Assembly (NCBI RefSeq): GCF_026262505.1
Contig: NC_067203.1
Location: 14,892,392 to 14,956,391 of the forward strand
Origin: Trichomonas vaginalis G3
Lineage: Eukaryota; Parabasalia; Trichomonadida; Trichomonadidae
DNA: 64,000 bases
Direction: 5' to 3'
This document shows, in pieces, positions 9,034-18,625 of the stretch. Under the pieces are notes generated by a model that was not told the origin of the DNA, did not search any database, and saw nothing but the letters and a program-made list of their open reading frames with translations. Numbering within the stretch: position 1 is the stretch's first letter; each line of letters starts with the position of its first letter. Made by a program: the position numbers and the translations under genes.

Positions 9034-10394
9034 ATGTCTCATAGTCGAGTTAGTCCTCTTAATGGTAATGAAGAGGAAGAACCAATAAATCAGGAAGAAG
9101 ATACAAAAAAAAAACAAATGAAATAGATGTTAATAAAACAGAAGAGAGTTTTTTAAAAGGTGAATCAAAAGATGACATACCAAAAGAAGAATTAGCAAAA
9201 GAGAGACAAAAAGGAGGAAATTCTAAAATCGAACAAGAATCCGAGCGTTCACCTGATATTTATGATTTCAAATCGTTCTACACTCAAATTTTATTTATGG
9301 TTATCGAAATTGTACAGTTGACACTTCTTGCAGAACTATCTTATCCAACCAAAGCCGAGCACTTACTAAATTTAACAATTAACGATCATCCAAAATACAA
9401 AGATGAATTCACAAACGCTACAAATTTTGATAGTTATTCTGTTCCCAGTTTATATTGTCGATACACAAACATTGCAATTCTAATAATTCAAGTAATTTTG
9501 AATATCATTGATCAATTCTGGTTTTGGTATTGTTCAAAAGCATTCAGATCAATTTGCTTGTACAAATATGAAACCTTAAATGTTTCTCAGCGTAATTTTA
9601 TTTTTTATATATTGAAAACTTATAAATTTCCATGGAGTTGGAGGTATGATCTTCTTATTGTTCTTGCAACACGCAGTCGACAGTTATTTGATTTGTCTAA
9701 AGTTACGGAATGTCTCAGCATACTTGATTTAATTAATTCTCAGGAAACAGACAATCAAGGTCCCGCACGCAAAGATACCGAAAAACAGCAAGAACCTGAG
9801 AAAGATAACATAGAACGCAACCACACATTCTCTGAAATACAAACAAAAATCAATTGGTGCCTTGAGACTATCATTTTTATTCTTACTGGTATAGCTTATT
9901 TTTATCAATCAAATTATGAAGAATACGTCAAATTAAATAACGTTAACAATGAACAAATTAAGAACATAATAACTGACCTTGCAAAAGCTTCTGACAAAAA
10001 ATTAAAGTTCATTATTTCATGTGTTTTGGCCGGAGGCAAAATCCTTATTATATTCTACCAAATGGTTATTTACTCTATCGGACGTAGAAAAATCAAGAAT
10101 ATTATTTCATCATATTATGACAACAAAAAGAACAAAAAAGAGCAAGATCTCAACATAGTATCACAAGAAAATTTAAGAACGTTTGATTTTACTTCATTTC
10201 CACATCGCGAGAGATTGATGTTGATAATTGAATTGTATAGCATCAAAGGAGAGCACCAAAAAATTCTGTATGGAATCATGACTCCGATGATTGACGAAAA
10301 TAAGGAAATTATACCTGAACTTTTTAAACAGCTTCCTACAAAAAAGGAATCAATTCCACAGGATACATTAACAAGTGAGATATCAAAAACCTGA
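9034..10394 (+). pseudogene. Uncharacterised membrane protein with poly-A frameshift
   Basis: The natural ATG seems to be 9034 (MSHSRVSPLNGNEEEEP), giving an acidic N-terminal tail that stops after 31 codons. A second frame, open from just past the run of ten A's at 9105-9114, continues the same charged tail (KTEESFLKGESKDDIPKEE) and then a 365-residue membrane region to 10394. One extra A in the run would join them, so this is either a real frameshift or a homopolymer sequencing error. The main part has hydrophobic segments near MVIEIVQLTLLAEL, TNIAILIIQVILNIID, TIIFILTGIAYFY and LKFIISCVLAGGKILIIFY, a charged linker between, and a lysine-rich C-terminal tail: perhaps four membrane spans. 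I do not recognise the family. If the frameshift is an error this is a normal gene of about 453 residues. Confidence 0.6.
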
Positions 10395-11087
10395 CTTTCA
10401 ATTTTCAAACATATGTTTTGCCAAGTTTTATGCATAGCACGATGGTAGAAAAATTTATTGCCACTCTATAGCTACGGTGGGGTACTCCACTGGAGTAACT
10501 CACGATTATTGTAGTAAAAAAATTAATTTTTGTAAATATTTTACTTTTGAGAGGAATCTCCAATCTCCTGAGATTCGGAAATTTCCCGGGGATTGACTTT
10601 TTTTCTCTAAGTATAATAAAAGATTCAGTTATGTATTAAAATAAGTGTGCCTTAATTCCGAGGTGTTACCCCCTGCATTTTCTTTCGTTGAAAATTCGGT
10701 GATACCTTGATACATTTATTGAGCTCGCATAGATATTTAGAGAATAGTTGATATTGATGATGTATTGTACAGGACATGATGTATAAATTTATTAAGATTA
10801 TTTAGTTAAACATTGTAATCTACTTTTGATATATTGGAGATTTCTAGCATGTTTATAGATTTTTGGTTTTTTAGTCAGGGTTACTCATGCAAATGGATTT
10901 TACATTAGAAATATGAATGCATTTCAATTTTTGATTTTCAATCATCTCATATCTCGACTTTGGCCCTGGGGATTTCCATAAGATTCTATTGGGAGCTAAT
11001 CTGGTTTATTAAATATGATAATTTAAAAATTTGATATATAATTAATTAAGATAAGATAATAATATATTTACATACAAACAAAAGATA
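10395..11087. other. Intergenic, no gene seen
   Basis: Lies between two convergent genes. It contains short perfect dyads (TACTCCA-C-TGGAGTA near 10484 and GAATCTC...GAGATTC near 10554-10577) that could form small hairpins past the ends of the flanking genes. Nothing else is recognised. Confidence 0.4.
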
Positions 11088-13550
11088 TTATTCTATTACA
11101 TAATTAGACCAATCAATTAATGTTTGGCCCTTTGGAATTGGAGTTTGTTTCTTAACCTTTTGCTGAGACTTCGAAGGACTCTGTGAAGCTGTTTGTGACT
11201 TCTTTTGGATGGATTGTGAAAAAGATTGGGCCTTTTTTGGAGGATCTTTTGCGATAATTCGATCACAAACGAGCCAAATCTCATCTAAAGAGTTTTCATT
11301 CTCAGAATTAGCTATAGTTACTTGTGCTCCAACTATTTTGCCGCATTCGCTACAAATCAAAGGAGAATATCCGATTCCATCTTCTTCTTTCCATTGTATT
11401 TGGTCTTGGTTGCAATGGATAGTCCTACTGAATTTATTGGAGACAGGAAGAACTGATTTTGGCCCGTTCTCGTTAATAATTTCAAGAAAACCAGATTTGT
11501 CGTTTTCAAACGTTTCAATGGTTGTTATCCTTGTTGAAGTCAATATTTGGCCTTCACAGGATGCACAGACAAATAAGGCTCTTCTATCTACTGATAATTG
11601 AAAGGTTTCTTCGGGTTCAATATTATTTTGGAACAATTGTTTGATTTGACGGGTCAAAACTGATTGGGTTGTGATCTTCGATGAACATTGTCTGATCCAT
11701 TTTGGTGCAGAATCAATTAAAATTGAAAATCTTGGATCAATAAATAATACACAGCCAAAATCACCATTTTGCGAGATAATAGCATCAGCACATTCATAAG
11801 CATTCCTTAGTCCATTCATTTCACTATAATCAAGAGAGTTTTCCGTAGGATATAAATTTTGATCAAATTTCTTCTTCAAAAATGCTAATCTATCATCACA
11901 TCTAGGTATCCCGAAGAAGAACAAGCATCTTAGCTGCTTCCCAGTCAAATTTAGAATATCATCAATATCAGATGTCAACAAAAGTCCTCCATTTCCAACA
12001 GAAATGGAATAAGTGTACTCATCAATGTATTTCTCACCTTGCTTTTGGTGAAAGATCGGTTTATACTTCTTAATCTTCTTTGTAAAATTATTTTTTCTCC
12101 AAACTTGCAACAAATCGAAGAAATTGTCTGCATAAAGGACAACACCGTCAGGGATGTTCTGGTATTGGCTCTCAATCAGTTTACCCAGCGAAATGTAAAC
12201 AGATTCCTTGTTTTCGGAAATTGACGATAAAGGAACGTTATCGTTTGTAAAGTTTACAGCGAAAGCAGCAAAGTTTTGGTCATTTATAAAGGGATGGATC
12301 CCTGAAAAAGACAAATCGAAGTTAACTCCGAGAGATCTCTGCAACGAATCCATTGGTGTTAGTACATTAGCCGTAAATATGATGGAATGTGCTGTTTTCG
12401 TGAAACTTCTGAAAAATGGAGAAATTGATAAGGATCTGAGCACGAAATAGTCCTCTCCTGGGTTCGGCGATGGGTATATGTCGAAAAGGAATGGATCCGG
12501 ATTGGTTTTGGCCATTGTCAAACTGGAAATCAAATGAAATAAATCGGAAAAATTAGAGTAAGGAATGAGATCTTTGGTCATATTATTAGTGTATATGTCA
12601 TCTAGAAGCAATTTCAGATTAGCCCATTCTGTTTCTTCGAAGTTTATCTCATCAAAAATTTGATTTATCGAAAAAGCATCGCATTCCATGTCAGAAGCGC
12701 CTATTTCTGCAGCATGGTCTACTAGTATTGCTTTTAGCTTTGTAAGGAGCTTGTTTAAAGCATTTTCCTCTGAAAAATTTGTAATAAAAATATCTAAATC
12801 TTTGGATTTCATCGTAAGAGACAATCTGTTGAGTAGTATGCTCTCTATGTTGGCTAAATCTTCAAATATTAATATATTTCTGTCTTTGTTGATTCCTAAT
12901 CTTTCAATTTCGGAAGAAAAGAAAAAAGTTTCTGCTGTGCAGAAAATAATGTCTGCATTTTGGACATTTTCCTTCTCTAGCTTGTATGGGCACTGCATGT
13001 TCTCAATACAGGCACTTTTGATCTCTTCAATGTCGAAATTTTGTATATTTTCGATATTTAAAGAATTTTGGCTAAAATGGCATTCTCCCATTGAGCAAAG
13101 TGAAGAACACCAGAATAGTGGATTATCAGCTGACTTAACTTGTGAGTTTAAACAAGATTCATAAATATTTTGTAAAATTAAAGTTTTTGGTTTATATTTG
13201 AGTTTATTTGCTCGATGTACAAGTTTTGATATATCTTCGTTAGTTCTGCAGATAACAATTATTTGGAAAGTGTCTTTACTATTTGTTGAAATTGTTTTCT
13301 CTGAAAAATTACCAGTAGGTGTATCTATTTGCATTGGAGGTTCAACGTGTATTACTTTGTTATACTGTTGAAATGAAAGTGCTGCTGAAATAATTAAGAA
13401 AGCTCGATCACTTCCTTCAGGTGATTCAATAAGTACATTTTTTTGAGTTAACAAAGAGTGTATTGTGTTGCATATGATGTTTCTTTGCATGATTGTAGGT
13501 GTGAAATCATCAAATTCTACTGTTACACCTCCAACCAAAAAACTCGACAT
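11088..13550 (-). CDS. RAD3/XPD-type (FANCJ/RTEL1-like) degenerate helicase
   Basis: The 820-residue protein has the layout of the iron-sulphur SF2 helicases (XPD, FANCJ, RTEL1, DDX11). Residues 16-22 (FTPTIMQ) match the Q motif. Residues 42-50 read ESPEGSDRA where the family has ESPTGTGKT. Cysteines 133, 152, 157 and 187 (the last in CPYK) fit the 4Fe-4S domain. Residues 229-235 read FEDLANI where the DEAH box (DEAHNI) is expected. The C-terminal helicase part ends in FGCVLFIDPRFS, but the arginine-rich motif VI (QxxGRxIR) is not there. Walker A lysine, Walker B DEAH and the arginine finger are thus all missing, while the fold and Fe-S cysteines remain. This points to a DNA-binding pseudo-helicase rather than a working ATPase. 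Two CxxC pairs further on (FVCASC, LICSECGK) suggest a Mis18/Yippee-like zinc module. ATG at 13548-13550. Confidence 0.75.
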   Translation of the reverse strand: MSSFLVGGVTVEFDDFTPTIMQRNIICNTIHSLLTQKNVLIESPEGSDRAFLIISAALSFQQYNKVIHVEPPMQIDTPTGNFSEKTISTNSKDTFQIIVICRTNEDISKLVHRANKLKYKPKTLILQNIYESCLNSQVKSADNPLFWCSSLCSMGECHFSQNSLNIENIQNFDIEEIKSACIENMQCPYKLEKENVQNADIIFCTAETFFFSSEIERLGINKDRNILIFEDLANIESILLNRLSLTMKSKDLDIFITNFSEENALNKLLTKLKAILVDHAAEIGASDMECDAFSINQIFDEINFEETEWANLKLLLDDIYTNNMTKDLIPYSNFSDLFHLISSLTMAKTNPDPFLFDIYPSPNPGEDYFVLRSLSISPFFRSFTKTAHSIIFTANVLTPMDSLQRSLGVNFDLSFSGIHPFINDQNFAAFAVNFTNDNVPLSSISENKESVYISLGKLIESQYQNIPDGVVLYADNFFDLLQVWRKNNFTKKIKKYKPIFHQKQGEKYIDEYTYSISVGNGGLLLTSDIDDILNLTGKQLRCLFFFGIPRCDDRLAFLKKKFDQNLYPTENSLDYSEMNGLRNAYECADAIISQNGDFGCVLFIDPRFSILIDSAPKWIRQCSSKITTQSVLTRQIKQLFQNNIEPEETFQLSVDRRALFVCASCEGQILTSTRITTIETFENDKSGFLEIINENGPKSVLPVSNKFSRTIHCNQDQIQWKEEDGIGYSPLICSECGKIVGAQVTIANSENENSLDEIWLVCDRIIAKDPPKKAQSFSQSIQKKSQTASQSPSKSQQKVKKQTPIPKGQTLIDWSNYVIE

Positions 13551-14817
13551 TTTGCTATTGGTGTTACCCCCTAAAATTTAATATTAATTGATTCACTTTG
13601 GGTATTTCTAAACGAACTCAAAGATACTTGTCAAAGAGAAGAATCATCAAAATTCGTTAGTATGATGCTCCATTCAGTTAAATTCCCCTTAATTGCAGAA
13701 TCGATGGAAAATTTTTCTAGATTTTAACAAACAAACGGTGATTCATGTAATGCATCATTTTATTACTAGTGTTGAAGATTTTATCAAATGTATTAGAGAA
13801 TATCCGACAGAAATATAAAAAATACCAAATTTTTATCAAGGTTAAATGAACAAAGTTTACATGTTTGAAATTGCAGCTAATTGTTTTTAACATTTACAAG
13901 ATGTTCAGCAAAAAGTATTCAATGACTTGAAAATATTTTTGAATAAAATCTAACAATCCTTTCAAGATCCTAAAGAATATCTATAAGAGATTTTGGTTAG
14001 CTGTTTTTACATATTGTTTCTTTTACTTACTTAATATATAAAAATGAAAAAAATGAAAATTCAAAGTCTTTCCAATTTATGATATGGAAGATTTGAGATA
14101 TCTTTAATAGATGGATTTTATAGATTTTAAAATTTCAAAAAATTGCAAATTTTTCTTGTTTTTTAAAAAATGCTTTTCAATTCTTAGTTTTTTCATTTGA
14201 ATTCATCCATTTTGAAATATTTTTGGAAAAACTTCGAAACTGGAATGAAGTCACGATAGGTTGCTTGTGTTGTTTCTTAGTGAAATGGCTCCTCAAATTT
14301 GGAAATTTATATCTTTATCGAATTAATGAGTATACTTTAAGTTATACCCTTACAAATAACATGGCATTGCATTGAGTGAGGATTTTTCATATTCATAACG
14401 AAGCAAAACAAGGTAAAAGTAAAAATTTATGCTTATAATTAGTAATGTTTAGTTCATTAAGTAATGGTTGCATTGTATTTTCAGAGGTAAAGATAGATTC
14501 TTCCTCAATGATACTGATCTCGGTAGATAATCTTCTTGGTAATATTTTAGCTTTCTCTATGAAACCAAACCCGAAGAATGTCTTAGACATCCATAAGCAT
14601 GTAATTAGAGCAAATTAAATAAAGTAAGGGATCAAACCATGAAGAAATTGATGAAAATTTTAAATGAATAAACCCATTGAGTGAATTTTTAGCATCAGAT
14701 GACGGAGGAATCATTTTGGGCTTGATAAAGTGCTCATGAGTTAACACTCTTAGTACCAGTGTTTTTCATAAAAAAAGCACTTTTAATGGGAAAATGTGAC
14801 AAACAAGTGAAAATCCT
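13551..14817. other. Intergenic, 1.27 kb, no gene seen
   Basis: Lies between divergently transcribed genes (helicase-like to the left, TBL1-like to the right), so it should contain both promoters. A 65-codon minus-strand frame at 14393-14590 has no supporting features. A TCATAA at 14766 could be an initiator for the right-hand gene but is ~50 bp from its ATG. Confidence 0.5.
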
Positions 14818-16296
14818 ATGACTATAACACCAGAGGATGTTAATATCCTCATTGCGCACCATCTACAGGAATCTAGCTTTTCTCATACAGCATATATATT
14901 CAGAAATGAAGCCTTAGTCGAAGATGATAATATAAATGTTCCACCACAAGCTTTAATTACGATTTTACAGAAAGGAATGCTCTACATGCAGCTTGAAAAA
15001 GCAATTAATAACGGAGCAAAGAACGAACAGACACCAGAACAAATTATAAATTCTTTAGTTGAGTCAGCTCATCAACAAGAGCCTGTTCAACACCAAAGAC
15101 CAGCTCCTAAATTAAAACAAGTACACCACGCACCGCCACCGCCTCAAACTCCTGCACCTCCACCACCTCCCCCGCCTCCTCCGCCCCCGCCAGAGAAGAT
15201 CGAAGTCACAGATCTTCCGTACGATAAAGCTCAGCTTTATAAGAAGCATAATGAAGAAGTTTTCTGCGGATCATGGACAAACGATAGCAAATACTTCGCT
15301 TCAGCAAGCAATGATGCAACAGCAGTAATTTGGGAATGCCAAAATCAACAATTCGTTAATCCAACTACATTAGATCATGCTCTAAAGCAAGATCGTAATG
15401 ATAAAGGCGTTGTTTCATTAGCATGGAACTCCGCATCTACATTACTTGCTACTGGATGCAATGATGGTGCAGTTAGGCTTTGGACAAACAAAGGAACTCT
15501 CAAATATGTTCTTAATTTTCATACAGCCTCAATTTTCGCAATACAATTCAGTCCTGACGACAATTACCTTCTTACATGCTCCCAGGATACTCGCGTTATT
15601 GTCTGGGATGTTTCTCGAGGCCAACAAAGACAAATTTTCCAATTCCACAAGAAATCTGCCTTAGATATCGACTGGTACGACAACCAAACCTTTGCTTCTT
15701 GTTCTAGTGACCAAACAATCATACTCTGCAGGGTCGGAAACTCTCGTCCGCTTGTAACTCTTCAAGGACACCAGAACGACGTTAACAAGATCTCCTGGGA
15801 CCCGTCCAAAAAGTATCTCGCAAGTTGTTCGGACGATGGAACCGTCAGAGTATGGCCAGACCCATTCGACCACAAATCTCAGCCGATTATCTTCAAAGGA
15901 CATACTTCTCAAGTGTATACGATCAAATGGATACCAGGCGTAGACAAACCAAAGCATCTCGCGAGTGGCGCTTTCGATTATAAAGTCAGAATCTGGGATG
16001 TACCAAACAGAACGTGCATTGCGGTCATTGATTGGGTACAACAGGTTTTCTCAATCACTTTCTCGCCAAATGGTAACTTTTTCGCCGTAGGAGGAAGATA
16101 TACTAAACTTGGTATTTACAGATCCTCAGATGCGGTTTTGATCGGCCAATATACGACTTCTGAAGAAAATTCCAGCTTGCCTGGAGGTATTTTCGAGGCT
16201 GCTTGGAGTCCTGCGGGAGATACAATCGCATTATGTGAAACAAACTCAATCGTAGCTCTTGTTCCAACTAATCTGTTCCCATACTACAAAGAGTAA
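14818..16296 (+). CDS. TBL1/Ebi/Sif2-like LisH-WD40 co-repressor subunit
   Basis: 492 residues. The N-terminal LisH dimerisation motif spans residues ~5-35 (TPEDVNILIAHHLQESSF). A glutamine- and proline-rich linker (~80-125, with a run of about ten prolines) leads into seven or eight WD40 blades from ~140 to the end, with typical signatures such as GHTSQVYTIKW, LASCSDDGTVRVW and SPNGNFFAVGG. This is the architecture of TBL1/TBLR1 in SMRT/N-CoR-HDAC3 complexes and of yeast Sif2 in Set3C, which recruit histone deacetylases. A nuclear chromatin role is therefore likely. A DGTVRVW-type blade order also occurs in other WD40 proteins, but the LisH start together with the total length favours TBL1. 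Confidence 0.85.
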   Translation: MTITPEDVNILIAHHLQESSFSHTAYIFRNEALVEDDNINVPPQALITILQKGMLYMQLEKAINNGAKNEQTPEQIINSLVESAHQQEPVQHQRPAPKLKQVHHAPPPPQTPAPPPPPPPPPPPPEKIEVTDLPYDKAQLYKKHNEEVFCGSWTNDSKYFASASNDATAVIWECQNQQFVNPTTLDHALKQDRNDKGVVSLAWNSASTLLATGCNDGAVRLWTNKGTLKYVLNFHTASIFAIQFSPDDNYLLTCSQDTRVIVWDVSRGQQRQIFQFHKKSALDIDWYDNQTFASCSSDQTIILCRVGNSRPLVTLQGHQNDVNKISWDPSKKYLASCSDDGTVRVWPDPFDHKSQPIIFKGHTSQVYTIKWIPGVDKPKHLASGAFDYKVRIWDVPNRTCIAVIDWVQQVFSITFSPNGNFFAVGGRYTKLGIYRSSDAVLIGQYTTSEENSSLPGGIFEAAWSPAGDTIALCETNSIVALVPTNLFPYYKE

Positions 16297-16633
16297 GTAT
16301 TTTTATTTTTTTTAATTGTTAGATTCATAAAGAATTCTTTATTAAAACTAAATTTTTCAAAATTACTTAGACAAACTTAAGTTATTCAATTACCTCTTCT
16401 TTCGAGGATTTATATCAAGGATTAATTTGATGAAATTTAATTCAATCAGATTACTTTACTTTAAGTTGACAGGTAGTCATTGTGGAAGCAAAAATTAAAA
16501 AATTCGCAATAAAATGGTTATATTACCATATAAATTTAAAATTTTTTAAATAATTTTTTCATATTAATACATGCATGCGTTTGGAGTTGATATATAATTT
16601 TGAACAGGATAGTAAATACCTAGAAGGAATAAG
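16297..16633. other. Intergenic, no gene seen
   Basis: AT-rich; contains the 3' flank of the TBL1-like gene and the promoter of the SNARE gene. Confidence 0.5.
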
Positions 16634-16645
16634 TCATTTTCATTT
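16634..16645 (+). promoter_or_regulatory. Trichomonad initiator (Inr), doubled
   Basis: Two adjacent TCATTT motifs end 3 bp before the ATG at 16649. They match the trichomonad Inr consensus TCA-Y-W, which usually lies within ~20 bp of the start codon. This supports 16649 as the start. Confidence 0.65.
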
Positions 16646-16648
16646 AAG

Positions 16649-17290
16649 ATGTCTGACTTATCCCTCCTCAGGGACGATGTCAGTCAAATAAAGACAAAAA
16701 TTCAAGAAAAAATGATTGGTTATTCAGATTTAAATCCATTCCAAAGGGAAGAACGAGCTAAATTTATCGAAAATTTATTAGAGGAATACCATACACTTAT
16801 TACAGAAGCAAATGGACAAGTTTTAATGTGGGACAAGGCACAAATGATCGCTGGTAGAAAATTTATTGATCAAACAGATGCTGAAATGAAAAAATTAGAA
16901 TATCAATTTCGAGAAATGCAGAAAAGAATTGAACAACGAGAAGCACTTATGGCAGGTGCATATCCACCAGATGGAGATTCTCAAGAGTTACTTTCAAGAA
17001 ACTCTGACGAACTAAATAGAGGAGACAGATTAATATCTGAGCTTAGTCAAAATGTTTCACAAGCAAAAGACTCCGGACTCAATATAATGGATGCTTTAAA
17101 TACTCAACGAAGAAAAATTCAAGATATTGACGAACATTTGACCAGACTTGATACAAACGTCGAAACTGGCGAATTAATTATTACAGAAATGCTCTGTAGG
17201 AATGAGAGAAGAAAATATTTCCTTTGGGGTATGATTGCTCTACTTGTAATTGCAATCGGTATATTTTTATACTTTTTGATCTTCAAATAA
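16649..17290 (+). CDS. Vti1-like Qb-SNARE
   Basis: 213 residues. An N-terminal helical region (~1-100) is followed by a SNARE coiled coil at ~115-185 with a central glutamine (NTQRRKIQDIDEHL, the zero-layer Q) and a C-terminal single membrane anchor (WGMIALLVIAIGIFLYFLIF) ending three residues before the stop or sooner. The sequence around the SNARE motif (ELNRGDRLISELSQN ... GLNIMDALNTQRRKI) resembles Vti1. The protein should sit on Golgi/endosomal membranes with its bulk in the cytosol and take part in fusion. The TAA stop is followed by AG, giving the TAAA motif that trichomonads use as a polyadenylation signal. Another Qb type (Membrin/GOS) is less likely. Confidence 0.8.
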   Translation: MSDLSLLRDDVSQIKTKIQEKMIGYSDLNPFQREERAKFIENLLEEYHTLITEANGQVLMWDKAQMIAGRKFIDQTDAEMKKLEYQFREMQKRIEQREALMAGAYPPDGDSQELLSRNSDELNRGDRLISELSQNVSQAKDSGLNIMDALNTQRRKIQDIDEHLTRLDTNVETGELIITEMLCRNERRKYFLWGMIALLVIAIGIFLYFLIFK

Positions 17291-17537
17291 AGCTTTGTTT
17301 GTTAATATTTAAGATAACTTTCTCTACTTCATCTTAATTTGTAATCTACAGCTATATTTGAGTTGCGATCTTATATTTTTGCAAATTGCTTTAGAAATCT
17401 CCAAGCAAGAATAGTGAATCTTGGCTTGCTTAGTGATACCGACATGTACACACCATAAAACGATCATATGCAATGAGGTTAAATACGAACATTTGAGAGG
17501 GAATTCAAACTTTGAAAAATTTAATAAATTTCACAGT

Positions 17538-17648
17538 ATGGCTAACAAGAATTTAACAGTTCTTGGTGGTGTTGTTATTTGGATCATCCTAGTAGGTGTC
17601 TCTATATTCGTATTTGTTGTTGCTTTCATCTTACTCTTTTCAATTTGA
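17538..17648 (+). CDS. 36-residue single-span membrane peptide
   Basis: The ATG at 17538 encodes MANKNLTVLGG followed by ~24 hydrophobic residues and a TGA at 17646-17648. A TCACAG at 17531-17536 fits the Inr consensus and supports this start; the open frame further upstream has no ATG. The same frame continues open past the TGA into the gene at 17682, separated by only 33 nt. It may be an independent tiny membrane protein, or the membrane anchor of a protein whose frame is now broken by TGA. Confidence 0.5.
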   Translation: MANKNLTVLGGVVIWIILVGVSIFVFVVAFILLFSI

Positions 17649-17654
17649 AGCAAA

Positions 17655-17660
17655 TCATTA
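17655..17660 (+). promoter_or_regulatory. Inr candidate (TCATTA)
   Basis: TCATTA lies 21 nt before the ATG at 17682, the usual distance. It would allow the downstream frame to be transcribed on its own. Confidence 0.45.
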
Positions 17661-17681
17661 AAACATTTAGAAAAAAGTGTT

Positions 17682-18179
17682 ATGGAGCCTAAACTACGAA
17701 CAACAAGTCAAGACTTAGGGAAAATGGAACCATTTATTGCAGATATTTGGAATCGGCGTTCGACCGTGCATCCATTACCTCAAATCAATCATTATGCTGA
17801 TGGATACATCAATACGGAATCAGGTGTAATATCTATCAGAAATGAAATCTGCAAATCATTAAAGAAAATTGAAGAAGCAGCTGCAGAATTTGATCCAAAA
17901 TATGCAAGAAAGAACTCCCTCACAGCTCAAGAATATATAACTTGGCTTAAAGATCAAGAAGGAATAACGATTCCAATCGATGCAGCTCAAGCTTACATAG
18001 ATTTTTATAATAATGCACGATATGGACCACATTCAGTAGAATTTACTGCAGAAGACTACACTTTCTTCAATACACACTTTAACAAACTGATGAGTGGAAT
18101 TCCTCCACCAAATGAACAAGCTCCTCTTACTCCGGCCACAACAATCTTGCAGCGCCGTCAAAAGTCATTAAATCACTAG
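17682..18179 (+). CDS. Small protein, C1orf43/NICE-3-like C-terminal region
   Basis: 165 residues, no signal peptide. Residues ~105-140 (AQAYIDFYNNARYGPHSVEF followed by a short helix) resemble the ETARYG region near the C-terminus of animal C1orf43/NICE-3, a membrane-anchored protein linked to the Golgi. NICE-3 has a single N-terminal membrane span, and such a span is encoded in the same frame just upstream (17538-17648), separated by one TGA. The match is by eye and limited to one stretch, so the name is tentative. Function in trichomonads is unknown. Confidence 0.55.
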   Translation: MEPKLRTTSQDLGKMEPFIADIWNRRSTVHPLPQINHYADGYINTESGVISIRNEICKSLKKIEEAAAEFDPKYARKNSLTAQEYITWLKDQEGITIPIDAAQAYIDFYNNARYGPHSVEFTAEDYTFFNTHFNKLMSGIPPPNEQAPLTPATTILQRRQKSLNH

Positions 18180-18625
18180 TTCTGTTTGTATGAATATATA
18201 GTTGTTTTTGTTTTTTTAAAATAAGAATTTTCACTAGTAATTCAAATCTTTTTCATATCCACTATCTAGGAGATATCGTCAAAAAACATATATTATTAGA
18301 GAAAACAATGAAAGGGTACATCTATATGTTAATATATTTTCGAATCTTCGAAGTTCCGTATATCAATTAAAATGGACCATCTTTGACATATGTTACTACT
18401 ATTTTCAATATAGGTTCTAATAATAAAGCACTACTCTAATAAATTCCAATACAATCGTTATATTATGTTTCATAACATAAAACCACTCCAGGGATGCTAC
18501 TTAACAATCCTCACTGTATGCTTATTTCAACTGATAAAGCATTTTTAGAGATAAAAAAATAATAAATTTATTAAAGAATTTATGAGAGTTGTGCAGTAAG
18601 CTTTCTTTTACGAACTTAGATTATT
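18180..18625. other. Intergenic between convergent genes
   Basis: Nothing recognised beyond AT-rich 3' flanks. Confidence 0.5.

Noticed and set aside
14393-14590. 65-codon minus-strand frame upstream of the TBL1-like gene
   Set aside because: No support beyond an open frame.
17421-17537. N-terminal extension of the 36-residue membrane peptide
   Set aside because: No ATG; it begins at TTG, while a TCACAG initiator sits just before the ATG at 17538.
17640-17690. An intron explaining the in-frame TGA
   Set aside because: No trichomonad-type GTATGT donor or ACTAACACACAG acceptor is present.
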